A DNA stretch of 64,000 nucleotides from Oceanococcus atlanticus (GTDB taxonomy: Bacteria; Pseudomonadota; Gammaproteobacteria; Nevskiales; Oceanococcaceae): positions 1,116,001 to 1,180,000 of the forward strand of contig NZ_AQQV01000001.1 of assembly GCF_002088235.1 (NCBI RefSeq), read 5' to 3'. Each line of letters begins with the position of its first letter. Within the stretch, counting starts at the first letter, position 1. The translations under genes were made by a program, and so were the position numbers. Shown piece after piece: positions 54,489 to 62,478 of this stretch. The notes under the pieces were generated by a model. It was given only the letters and a program-made list of their open reading frames with translations. It was not told the DNA's origin and ran no database searches.

Positions 54489-57370
54489 ACCGTCATCTCT
54501 ATCTCGGGCTGACCGCAAGCGCCATTTTGGCGGCCTGCGCCACCCCCTATGACCCCAAACAGCATCGCAACATCGAGTCGCTGGAACAGGCACCGCCGAC
54601 GCTCGACGAACTGCTGCCACCGGTCGCAACCCCAACCCCGCCTCCGCAGAGCAGCGCACGCGCCACGCCGCGGCCAACCGAGGGTTTGGCCGACGTTGAA
54701 AAAACCAAAAAAGCGATTGAGAACTATCGCCAGATTTTGGAGCTCTCCCCCAATGATCGCGCGATCAAATGGGAGGCACAGCGCCGCCTGGCCGATTTGC
54801 AGGTCGAAGTCACCGAACTGGACCCCGAAGCCGCCGCTCAAGGCAACGCCAGCGCAGAAAGCTCGATCGACCTGTACAACAGCCTGCTCGACTCACGCCC
54901 GTCCGACCCGAACAACGACCGCATCCTGTATCAACTGGCACGCGCCTACCAAAATACCGGCGAGGTCGACAAAGCGATCGAAAGTCTGGACGAGCTGACC
55001 ACAACCTTCCCGGATAGCGCACTGTGGACCGATGCCGAGTTCCGTCGCGCCGAACTGCTGTTCAATCGACGTGATTACGAGCCGGCCGAAAAAGCCTACG
55101 CCGCCGTCCTGTCCAAAGGGCCCCGCACCAGCTACTTCGAGCAAGCTCAATACAAGTACGGCTGGTCAATCTTCAAGCAAGAACGTTACGCCGACTCACT
55201 CGATACCTTCATGACCATTCTCGACCGCGAATTGCCGGTCGGCGCGGCGGAGAACCTCGACGCCACCCTGGAAGTGGTCTCACGGGCCCAGCGTGAGCTG
55301 GTCCGAGACGTGCTGCGCGTGGTCTCCTTGAGCTTCTCCTACCTTGGTGGCGGCGTGGCCATCACCGAGTATCTGGAAGGCAAACCGGTACGCAGCTTCG
55401 AGCCGGTGCTGTACGAAAATCTGGCCAAGCTGTTCCTGGAAAAGAACCGCTACGACGACGCCGCGCGGACTTACGCCGGCCTGGCCGATCGCAGCCCCAC
55501 GCATCCGCTGGCGCCGACCTTTCAGGCCCGCGTGATCGAAGTTTACGATCAGGCCGGTTTTGCCGACCTGGTGCTCAAGGCCAAAGTCGACTACGTCGAA
55601 AAGTACGATCTCGACCAGATCTACTGGACCGTGCACAACCGCGAAGACTCGCCACAAGCCTACGAGCAGTTGCGCAGCAACATGGATGAACTGGCCCGCC
55701 ATTGGCATACCGGCGCCCAGAAGGCCACCACCGCGGCGGACAAAGCCCGTTTGTTTGAGCAGGCCACACAGACATACGCGCGCTATCTCGAACGTTTCGA
55801 CGATGCCGACAACCGCCCGGATATCAACTTCCTGTTGGCCGAGGCCTACTTCCAGAACCAGCAATTTGAGCAGGCGGCCGAGCAATACACCCGCACCGCC
55901 TGGGACTACCCGGAACATGAGCGTTCAGCCGAAGCCGGCTACGCGGCCGTGCTGTCGCGCCAGACCCTGGCTGAAAAGGCCACCGGAGAAGCCCGTTTGG
56001 AGCGCGTGCGCAGCTCGGTCGATACAGCCCTGCGCTTTGCCGACAGCTTCCCCGAGCATGAAGAACAGCCGCGTGTGCTGATGCGCGCTGCAGAAGATCT
56101 CTACGCCATCAAGGCCACCGACGAAGCGATCACCGTCGCAACCCGTGTAACCGCCATGCAGGGCCCTGGCGCCAAAGCGCTGCAGAGCCCGGCCTGGACA
56201 CTGATCGGCTACGCGCACATGGATGAGAAGCGCTATCCGGAAGCCGAACAAGGCCTGACCCAGGCGCTTGCCCTGAGCACACCGCAAAGCCCGCAGGCCG
56301 CGGAACTGCGTGACAACCTGGCCACCGCCATCTACCGCCAGGGCGAAGCCGCCCGCGATGCCGAGGACCTGGACACCGCGATTGGCCACTTCCTGCGCGT
56401 CAAGAATGTTCAGCCCGGCAGCAAGCTGGCAGCGGCTGGTGACTTCGATGCCGCTGCGGCGCTGATCACCCAGGAAAACTGGACGCGTGCCGCCGAGGTG
56501 TTGCTCGGCTTCCGCCGCGCCTACCCGACGCATGATTTGCAGGCCGAGGTCACGCGCAAGCTGGCTGGTGTTTATCTTAAAGATGACAAGCCGCTGCTCG
56601 CTGCCGCCGAGTTCGAACGCATCGCACGCAGCAACAGCGAAACCGCTGAAGCCAAACGCGAGGCCGCCTGGGAAGCCGCGTCGCTGTATGACAAAGCTCA
56701 ATCGCTGGCCCAAGCCGAAACGGCTTACGCCTACTTCGCCAACACCTACAGCCAGCCATATGCGCAGGTTCTCAAGGCGCATGAGCGGCTCATCGAGCTG
56801 ACCGAGGCACGCGGCGACCGCGCAGCCAACCGTCGCTGGTTGCAGGCCCTGATCACACGCGAAAACGCCGCTGGCAGCCAGTCCACCGCGCGTGGCCAGA
56901 CCCTGGCCGCCAAAGCCAGCCTGACCCTGGCCAACGACGTACGTGCCGAGTTCGACCGTCTGCGTTTGAGCACACCGCTCAACCGCAGTCTGCCTGCTAA
57001 AAAGGCAGCCATGGACAAGGCTCTGGCGGCGTATCAAACCGTCAACAACTACGCCATTGCCGAATACGCCACCGAAGCGACCTTCCGCATTGGCGAGCTT
57101 TACGCAAACTTCTCACGCGCTCTGCTCGACTCGGAACGTCCGCGCGGCTTGTCCGAGCTTGAACTGGAGGAATACCAGTTCCTGCTCGAAGATCAGGCCT
57201 TCCCGCTTGAGGAGAAAGCCATCGAGATTCATGCCGTCAACACCCAACGGACCGAAGACGGCCTCTACGACCAGTGGGTCAAAGCCAGTTATGCCTCGTT
57301 GGCCAAGCTGCTGCCAGCCCGCTACAACAAGACCGAACGCATCGAGGTGACGCTTGAAACCCTGGATTAA
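54485..57370 (+). CDS. large TPR-repeat lipoprotein
   Basis: A 961-residue predicted lipoprotein with lipobox LAAC at about residues 15-18. After a Pro-rich linker (about 35-60) it consists of many TPR-like helical repeats, such as RILYQLARAYQNTGEVDKAI, through most of its length. Residue +2 after the lipid Cys is Ala, which would send it to the outer membrane. It is probably the main outer-membrane-anchored scaffold of the operon, comparable in plan to GltE/BamD-type TPR lipoproteins. It overlaps the next gene by 17 bases. Confidence 0.85.
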   Translation: MNRHLYLGLTASAILAACATPYDPKQHRNIESLEQAPPTLDELLPPVATPTPPPQSSARATPRPTEGLADVEKTKKAIENYRQILELSPNDRAIKWEAQRRLADLQVEVTELDPEAAAQGNASAESSIDLYNSLLDSRPSDPNNDRILYQLARAYQNTGEVDKAIESLDELTTTFPDSALWTDAEFRRAELLFNRRDYEPAEKAYAAVLSKGPRTSYFEQAQYKYGWSIFKQERYADSLDTFMTILDRELPVGAAENLDATLEVVSRAQRELVRDVLRVVSLSFSYLGGGVAITEYLEGKPVRSFEPVLYENLAKLFLEKNRYDDAARTYAGLADRSPTHPLAPTFQARVIEVYDQAGFADLVLKAKVDYVEKYDLDQIYWTVHNREDSPQAYEQLRSNMDELARHWHTGAQKATTAADKARLFEQATQTYARYLERFDDADNRPDINFLLAEAYFQNQQFEQAAEQYTRTAWDYPEHERSAEAGYAAVLSRQTLAEKATGEARLERVRSSVDTALRFADSFPEHEEQPRVLMRAAEDLYAIKATDEAITVATRVTAMQGPGAKALQSPAWTLIGYAHMDEKRYPEAEQGLTQALALSTPQSPQAAELRDNLATAIYRQGEAARDAEDLDTAIGHFLRVKNVQPGSKLAAAGDFDAAAALITQENWTRAAEVLLGFRRAYPTHDLQAEVTRKLAGVYLKDDKPLLAAAEFERIARSNSETAEAKREAAWEAASLYDKAQSLAQAETAYAYFANTYSQPYAQVLKAHERLIELTEARGDRAANRRWLQALITRENAAGSQSTARGQTLAAKASLTLANDVRAEFDRLRLSTPLNRSLPAKKAAMDKALAAYQTVNNYAIAEYATEATFRIGELYANFSRALLDSERPRGLSELELEEYQFLLEDQAFPLEEKAIEIHAVNTQRTEDGLYDQWVKASYASLAKLLPARYNKTERIEVTLETLD

Positions 57371-57944
57371 GCACGGCCTGAGCCTGGGCCTGGCCGCCGC
57401 GTTGTCGGCCTGTGCGGTCATCCCGCAGGGTCCAGGCACCGACGGCGACACCCCGGCGATCAAACCCAAGGTCGAATTGCCGGCAGACTATGCTGCGGCG
57501 CTCAGCTATCTCAGCCAGGAACGCTGGGGCCCTGCCGAGTCGGCGCTCAAGGCTTATGCCGAGCGCAATCCGGGACAGAGTAGCCCGCATGTAAATCTGG
57601 CCCTGTTGTACAAGCGCACCCAGCGCGACGACCTGGCCCAAGCGGCACTCAGCAAAGCCCTGGAGATCAATCCCAACCAGGCCGCGGCCTACAACCTGCG
57701 TGGGGTTTATGCCCGCGAGGCCGGTGATTTCGCCGCTGCCCAGCAAGCTTACGAAAAGGCCATTGCGGTGGATCCGCAATACCCCAATGCCTACCTCAAT
57801 CTGGCCATTCTGCATGACCTGTATCTGCATCAGGTCCGACGTGCGCTGCCCTACTACGAGCGCTATGCAGCGATGGTGGGCGAGGAAGCCCTGGACCAGA
57901 CCGTCAAGAGTTGGATCGCTGATGCGCAGCGGCAAGTGAATTGA
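57354..57944 (+). CDS. small TPR lipoprotein
   Basis: A 196-residue lipoprotein: signal with lipobox LSAC (about 17-20), followed by three or four clear TPRs (HVNLALLYKRTQRDDLAQAA, then AYNLRGVYAREAGDFAAAQ). The start is TTG 57354 with a well-placed GAGGTG ribosome site, inside the end of the previous gene. Confidence 0.87.
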   Translation: MKPWIKHGLSLGLAAALSACAVIPQGPGTDGDTPAIKPKVELPADYAAALSYLSQERWGPAESALKAYAERNPGQSSPHVNLALLYKRTQRDDLAQAALSKALEINPNQAAAYNLRGVYAREAGDFAAAQQAYEKAIAVDPQYPNAYLNLAILHDLYLHQVRRALPYYERYAAMVGEEALDQTVKSWIADAQRQVN

Positions 57945-57958
57945 TGCGGGAGCCAAAC

Positions 57959-58270
57959 ATGATATTTTGCAGCGCAACAAAACGCTGTTTACACTACAGC
58001 GCAGTGCTCGCACTGACTCTGGCATGGCCATTGTCGGCGCAGGCCCAGAACAACGATCAAGCAGTTGAGCTTGGTGGCACGACGATCATCGGTGATCGTG
58101 AGCTGCCAATTGGTTTGTACATCTCCCCGTGGCGTACTGCCACTCCCGGAGAAGAGCTCGACCGCCCCTCGCGGTATCTGGACGTAGGCACCACGCCTTT
58201 GGACCCCGAAGTTTTCAAACGTCAGGTCGAATATCTTGACGCTCTGGATGCCGCAGCGCGGCGTAAATAG
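57959..58270 (+). CDS. small exported hypothetical protein
   Basis: A 103-residue protein with a signal peptide (cleavage after SAQA). The mature part is about 75 residues, with a GDRELPIGLYISPWR segment. No family is recognised. ATG 57959 has GGGAG 7 bases upstream and is preferred over ATG 57944. It sits between the TPR lipoprotein and the ExbB homologue. Confidence 0.75.
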   Translation: MIFCSATKRCLHYSAVLALTLAWPLSAQAQNNDQAVELGGTTIIGDRELPIGLYISPWRTATPGEELDRPSRYLDVGTTPLDPEVFKRQVEYLDALDAAARRK

Positions 58271-58288
58271 TTGAAATAAGGAAAGATC

Positions 58289-58948
58289 ATGGAATTCCTC
58301 ACAGTCGTTGCGCGCTTTTTCCAGGAAGGTGGCGCGTTCATGTACCCGATCGTTGCAATGCTGATCCTGGGTCTGGCCATCGCCCTCGAACGAACCCTTT
58401 ATCTGCGTAGCACGCGGGTCAACAACCGCAAGATCTGGGAAGCGGTTGCGCCGCTGGTCGCCCAGGGCCGCTACGACGCCGCGCTGTCGCAGACCGAAGA
58501 ATCCGACGGTGCGCTGGCCCGCGTCATGAGTTACGGCTTGGCCCGTATCAAGACCGCACGCCGTCGCGAAGATCTGGAAATGGCCATGGAAGAAAGCATG
58601 ATGGAAGTGCTGCCGCAGCTGGAGCGCCGCACGCCGTTCCTGCAGGTGTTTGCCAACGTGGCCACCCTGCTCGGCCTGCTCGGCACCATCATCGGCCTGA
58701 TTCAGGGCTTCCAGGCCGTGGCCAACGTCAACCCGGCCGAGAAAGCCAACATGCTGTCGGCCTCAATTTCGGTCGCCATGAACACCACCGCCTTTGGTCT
58801 GATGTGCGCGATCCCGCTGCTGCTGATCCACGCTTGGTTACAGGCCAAAACCACCGCCCTAGTGGATAGCCTGGAAATGGCTACGGTGAAGTTCCTCAAT
58901 CAGTTCTCCGAATCTCGCGAGAACCACGCCTCCGCTCAGCAAAGCTAA
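58289..58948 (+). CDS. MotA/TolQ/ExbB proton channel protein
   Basis: A 219-residue protein with three membrane segments (about 14-36, 113-137 and 150-178). The LLGLLGTIIGLIQGF segment and SISVAMNTTAFGLMCAIP are characteristic of ExbB/TolQ. It forms the pentameric channel around the ExbD dimer in the inner membrane and uses the proton gradient. ATG 58289 has a GGAAAG ribosome site. Confidence 0.92.
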   Translation: MEFLTVVARFFQEGGAFMYPIVAMLILGLAIALERTLYLRSTRVNNRKIWEAVAPLVAQGRYDAALSQTEESDGALARVMSYGLARIKTARRREDLEMAMEESMMEVLPQLERRTPFLQVFANVATLLGLLGTIIGLIQGFQAVANVNPAEKANMLSASISVAMNTTAFGLMCAIPLLLIHAWLQAKTTALVDSLEMATVKFLNQFSESRENHASAQQS

Positions 58949-58957
58949 GTTTCCGGC

Positions 58958-59473
58958 ATGAAATCCCGCTGGCGTCGTCATCGCCTCCGTCATCAGGAAC
59001 CGGCGGAGATGAACATCACGGCCTTCATGAATTTGATGGTCATCCTGGTCCCGTTTCTGCTGATTACGGCGGTCTTCTCGCGGCTGGCCGTGCTGGAGCT
59101 TGATCTGCCCAGCCCGAACAGCGAACCGAGTGAAGAAGAGCCCAAGCAGCGCCTGACCATCACGGTGCGTGAGAGCGGCATCACGGTCAGCGATCGTGAT
59201 GGTGTGATCAAACCGATCGAGAAAGTGGCGGATGGCTACAACTACGCCGCGCTGACCGAACTGATGGTTATGGTCAAGGACCGCATCCCGCAGGAAACCA
59301 GTGCAACCCTGTTGCTGGAGCCGCAAATCGACTACGACACCGTGATTCAGGTCATGGATGCCGTGCGCGTGGCGACCAAGGAACAGACTGGTGACACTCG
59401 CGACCGTGAACTGTTTCCGGCCATTGCCCTGGGCGATGCACCGATGAAAAGCGCACAGGAGCCAACCCCGTGA
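58958..59473 (+). CDS. ExbD/TolR-family protein with Asn in place of the key Asp
   Basis: A 171-residue ExbD/TolR protein with a single membrane segment (about 19-42) and a periplasmic domain. The motif that reads INVTPFID in E. coli ExbD reads MNITAFMN here, so the proton-carrying Asp25 is Asn25 (codon AAT at 59030-59032). It is longer than typical ExbD (about 140). It overlaps the second ExbD gene by 4 bases and probably pairs with it. Confidence 0.9.
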   Translation: MKSRWRRHRLRHQEPAEMNITAFMNLMVILVPFLLITAVFSRLAVLELDLPSPNSEPSEEEPKQRLTITVRESGITVSDRDGVIKPIEKVADGYNYAALTELMVMVKDRIPQETSATLLLEPQIDYDTVIQVMDAVRVATKEQTGDTRDRELFPAIALGDAPMKSAQEPTP

Positions 59474-59994
59474 ATCAGACGCGCAGAGCGCATCGCATGG
59501 AAGTGCGCGCGATGAACAAGAATCGCGTGGGCTCGCTGAATCTGGTGTCCCTGATGGACATCTTCACGATTCTGGTGTTCTTCCTGCTGGCCCAATCGGC
59601 CGCAGTGGAAGTGCTGCCCAATGCTGAAAACCTTGAGCTGCCGGAATCGCTGGCCACCGAACGCGCCCGCGAAACGGTTCTGGTGATGATCACCGAGAAA
59701 GACATCCTGGTGAATGGCCAGGCCGTCATGCCCACGGCTGAGGCCAGCCGCAGCAGCGGGGACCTGAGCGCCCTGCGCACCGCACTGGAAGCCCAGGCCG
59801 AGCGTGTGGTCAAAGTGGGCGACTCGGACGAACAGGATCGTGGCGAGATCACCATCATGGCCGACAAGGGGCTGCCCTACGCCCTGATCAAGAAAGTCAT
59901 GCTGACCTGCACACAGGCGCAGTACGGCCTGTTGTCCTTCGCTGTGCTGCAGCGTGATCAGGACACCGTCAATCTGGGAGGAACCAGCGAGTGA
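59470..59994 (+). CDS. ExbD/TolR-family protein
   Basis: A 174-residue second ExbD/TolR homologue whose membrane segment keeps the Asp (SLNLVSLMDIFTILVFFLL, D30). The first 15 residues are basic and cytoplasmic. The start is GTG 59470. It would supply the proton-binding Asp for an asymmetric ExbD dimer inside the ExbB ring. Confidence 0.92.
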   Translation: MNQTRRAHRMEVRAMNKNRVGSLNLVSLMDIFTILVFFLLAQSAAVEVLPNAENLELPESLATERARETVLVMITEKDILVNGQAVMPTAEASRSSGDLSALRTALEAQAERVVKVGDSDEQDRGEITIMADKGLPYALIKKVMLTCTQAQYGLLSFAVLQRDQDTVNLGGTSE

Positions 59995-60980
59995 CCAGCA
60001 TCGCCTTCTCCCGCAACAGCTGGGCTGAACTGGAACGCGATGAAGCACGCTTCCAGCGCACCCTGCTCATGGTTGCCCTGCCTTTCGTTATTCTCGGCAT
60101 TCTGATTCCGCTGTGGGAACTCAGCGGTCTGAAACAGGGTGGCGGCGAACAACTGTCGGATCGCTATGCCGAACTGTTGATGCAGTCGGCAGCCCAGCAG
60201 GAAGCGCCTGAACCCGCACCGGAACCGGTGGTTGAGGAACCGGCCGAAGAAGAGCTGCCGGATGCAGAGCCGGAGCCGGAATCTGCTCCGGAGGAAGAAC
60301 CGCAGCCCGAAACACAGCCGGAAACCAAGCCGGAGCCACAGGTCGATGCGCGTCAACAGGCGCGTGAGAATGTCCAACGCAAGTTCTCAGCCGCGTTCAA
60401 CGCTCTCGACTCCCTGCGCGAACAGGACCCGGTGGTCACCGCCAACAGCCGACCACTGACTCAGGCCAGCAGCGCGAGCGAAGAAGTGGCTTCGAGCAGT
60501 AGCGTGCTGACCTCCAATCTGAACCGCGGCAGTGGTGGTGTTGGCAGTGCGCCGAGCCGCAACACCAACCCCAGCACCACCGGGCTGAAAGGTCGTCAGA
60601 CCACCCAGGTCAACTCTGGCATCACCGCCAGTGGCGGTGGCTTCGGCGCCGACACCAGTGAAGCCGGCTTCGGTGGCGACAGCCGCCTGCAGGGCCGCTC
60701 GCTGGAAGAGATCCAGATTGTCATGGATCGCAACAAGAGCGGTCTGTACTCGCTGTACAACCGCGCGTTGCGGCGTGACGCCACCTTGCAGGGCAAAGTG
60801 GTTCTGGAGATCACGATCGCACCGTCCGGGGAAGTGACCCGTTGCCGCATCGTGTCCAGCCAGCTCAATAACGCCGAGCTGGAAGACCGCATCATTCGCC
60901 GTGTGAAGTTGATCAACTTCGGGGCCAAAGATGTGTCCGAAATGACCATCAAGTACCCGATTCACTTCATTCCCAGCTGA
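59991..60980 (+). CDS. AgmX/PglI- or TonB-like energy-transducing protein
   Basis: A 329-residue protein with one N-terminal membrane anchor (about 24-45). A Pro/Glu-rich linker (about 65-125) spans the periplasm, then a Ser/Gly-rich stretch, and a C-terminal domain of about 95 residues (GKVVLEITIAPSGEVTRC, then NFGAKDVSEMTI). That domain matches the AgmX/PglI and TonB C-terminal folds. It likely transmits motor energy to the TPR lipoproteins or another outer-membrane partner. GTG 59991 has GGAGG 10 bases upstream. Confidence 0.85.
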   Translation: MTSIAFSRNSWAELERDEARFQRTLLMVALPFVILGILIPLWELSGLKQGGGEQLSDRYAELLMQSAAQQEAPEPAPEPVVEEPAEEELPDAEPEPESAPEEEPQPETQPETKPEPQVDARQQARENVQRKFSAAFNALDSLREQDPVVTANSRPLTQASSASEEVASSSSVLTSNLNRGSGGVGSAPSRNTNPSTTGLKGRQTTQVNSGITASGGGFGADTSEAGFGGDSRLQGRSLEEIQIVMDRNKSGLYSLYNRALRRDATLQGKVVLEITIAPSGEVTRCRIVSSQLNNAELEDRIIRRVKLINFGAKDVSEMTIKYPIHFIPS

Positions 60981-60989
60981 TCGCATAGC

Positions 60990-61022
60990 ACCCGGGTGAA
61001 AGCATTTGCCGCGAACCCGGGT
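60990..61022. repeat. paired ACCCGGGT palindromes before the ECF sigma gene
   Basis: Two identical 8-base palindromes (60990-60997 and 61015-61022) are separated by 17 bases. They can pair as a stem or act as a double operator; the second lies 10 bases before the sigma factor ATG. There is no T-run, so it is not an obvious terminator for the upstream operon. Confidence 0.55.
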
Positions 61023-61032
61023 CTATAGCGGC

Positions 61033-61539
61033 ATGAACAAAGAACGGCGATTTGAGGCATTGGTGAGCGGGCATTCGGCCCTGCTCTACCGTTATGCCTA
61101 CTGGTTGTGCGACGGTCATCACGCCAGCGCTGAAGATGTCGTGCAGGAAACCTTTCTGCGCGCCTGGAAATCGCTCGATCAACTGCAGGAACACCAGGCT
61201 GCAAAAGCTTGGTTGATGACCATATTGCGCCGCGAAAATGCGCGCCGCTTCGAACGCAAGCAATTCGATATTGTCGATGTCGAACTCGATGATGTCGCAC
61301 TCAATGACGACCGCTTCGAGTTCGAGCTCGACAGCCACGAATTGCGCCGCGCCATCCTGCAACTCGACCACGCTTATCGCGACCCACTCCTGCTTCAGGC
61401 TATCGGTGGTTTCTCCTGCGAGGAGATCGCCAACATCCTGGATCTGGGCAAAGGCGCCGTCATGACGCGCGTGTTTCGCGCCAAGAAAATGCTGATGGAC
61501 ATCATGAACCCGCAAGCCTCGGAGGCCAGCCATGGATGA
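61033..61539 (+). CDS. ECF-type RNA polymerase sigma factor
   Basis: A 168-residue sigma factor with region 2 (ALLYRYAYWLC, then AEDVVQETFLRAWKSL) and region 4 (AYRDPLLLQAIGGFSCEEIA and the GAVMTRVFRAKKML recognition helix). No regions 1 or 3 are present, as in the ECF class. Its target promoters are not identifiable from one locus. ATG 61033 is used because the longer frame crosses the palindromes. It overlaps the probable anti-sigma gene by 8 bases. Confidence 0.9.
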   Translation: MNKERRFEALVSGHSALLYRYAYWLCDGHHASAEDVVQETFLRAWKSLDQLQEHQAAKAWLMTILRRENARRFERKQFDIVDVELDDVALNDDRFEFELDSHELRRAILQLDHAYRDPLLLQAIGGFSCEEIANILDLGKGAVMTRVFRAKKMLMDIMNPQASEASHG

Positions 61540-62293
61540 ACTCGAGCTGCGCCGGCGCTGCTACGCCGAGCCCACTGACGATGATGCAGACTTTCGTGCC
61601 TGGCTGGCAGACAATCCGGCCGCGCTTGAAACCGCGCGCAAAGCCGCTCAATTCGACAAGACCTTGCGCTTCGCACTCAACCAACCCGCAGCGCCTGAAG
61701 GTTTGCAGGGACGCATCCTGCTTAACACCGCCATGCATGGGCGGCGTCGCCGCCAACGCCGAGTGTTTGCCGGATTGGCCCTGGCCGCATCGGTCGTGCT
61801 GAGTGCCACGCTCGTGCTGAGCCCGCCACCACCCGTCGATGAACTGCCCGTTAGCCAGCAGGCGCTGTCTCATGTGTACGAAGAAATCGCCATGCTTGAA
61901 CGTGCTGACCATGTCATCAGCCAGACTGAGCTGCGCGGCATGTTCCGCGAAATGGGCGGCGAGCTTCACGGCGAACTGGAGCACGTCCGCTTCGCCTTCC
62001 TGTGCCCAACGCCGCACGGTCGCGGCCTGCATCTGATTGCCGATACCGACGCCGGGCGCGTGACCGTCCTGTACCTGCCGCAAACCGAAATTGACCCGCA
62101 GCAGCTCGAATTCGCCGATGCACGCTTCAGCGGCTACACCATGGCCACCAATGGTGCCGGTACGCTGAACGTCATCGCCGAAAGCACCGCCGCAGTCAAC
62201 GTGATGCGCCAGCAACTGACGCAAAGTGTCTCGTGGCCTGAACCGACCCGCCTGACCGCACATACGCAGGCTCCCTACACGCTGCATATTTGA
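61532..62293 (+). CDS. DUF3379-like probable anti-sigma factor
   Basis: A 253-residue protein. The N-terminal 75 residues are cytoplasmic with a CYAEP cysteine and charged helices. One membrane segment (about 78-98) follows, and the C-terminal 150 residues are periplasmic. This single-pass plan and the overlap with an ECF sigma gene fit an anti-sigma factor that holds the sigma factor at the membrane. I read the periplasmic part as DUF3379-like. The stop is followed by a 7-base-pair hairpin (62292-62308) without a T-run. Confidence 0.8.
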   Translation: MDELELRRRCYAEPTDDDADFRAWLADNPAALETARKAAQFDKTLRFALNQPAAPEGLQGRILLNTAMHGRRRRQRRVFAGLALAASVVLSATLVLSPPPPVDELPVSQQALSHVYEEIAMLERADHVISQTELRGMFREMGGELHGELEHVRFAFLCPTPHGRGLHLIADTDAGRVTVLYLPQTEIDPQQLEFADARFSGYTMATNGAGTLNVIAESTAAVNVMRQQLTQSVSWPEPTRLTAHTQAPYTLHI

Positions 62294-62478
62294 GTCGTTC
62301 GACGACTCGGCTGACGGCGCCAGATCTTGTCCGGCGTCGTCGGCGTAGCTTTTGTTACGCTGTGTTACAAGGATTTGACGCAGCTGCAACGCGCGCCTAC
62401 TGTTCGCTCGTGAATTTTCACGCTGTAAACCTATAAAAACTGACCGGTCATCACCGGATTTCGAACAGGAGACACACT

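Noticed and set aside
58289-60980. Classic TonB-ExbB-ExbD or Tol-Pal operon
   Set aside because: There are two ExbD proteins and large TPR lipoproteins, and no TonB receptor, TolB, Pal or YbgC gene, so neither label fits.
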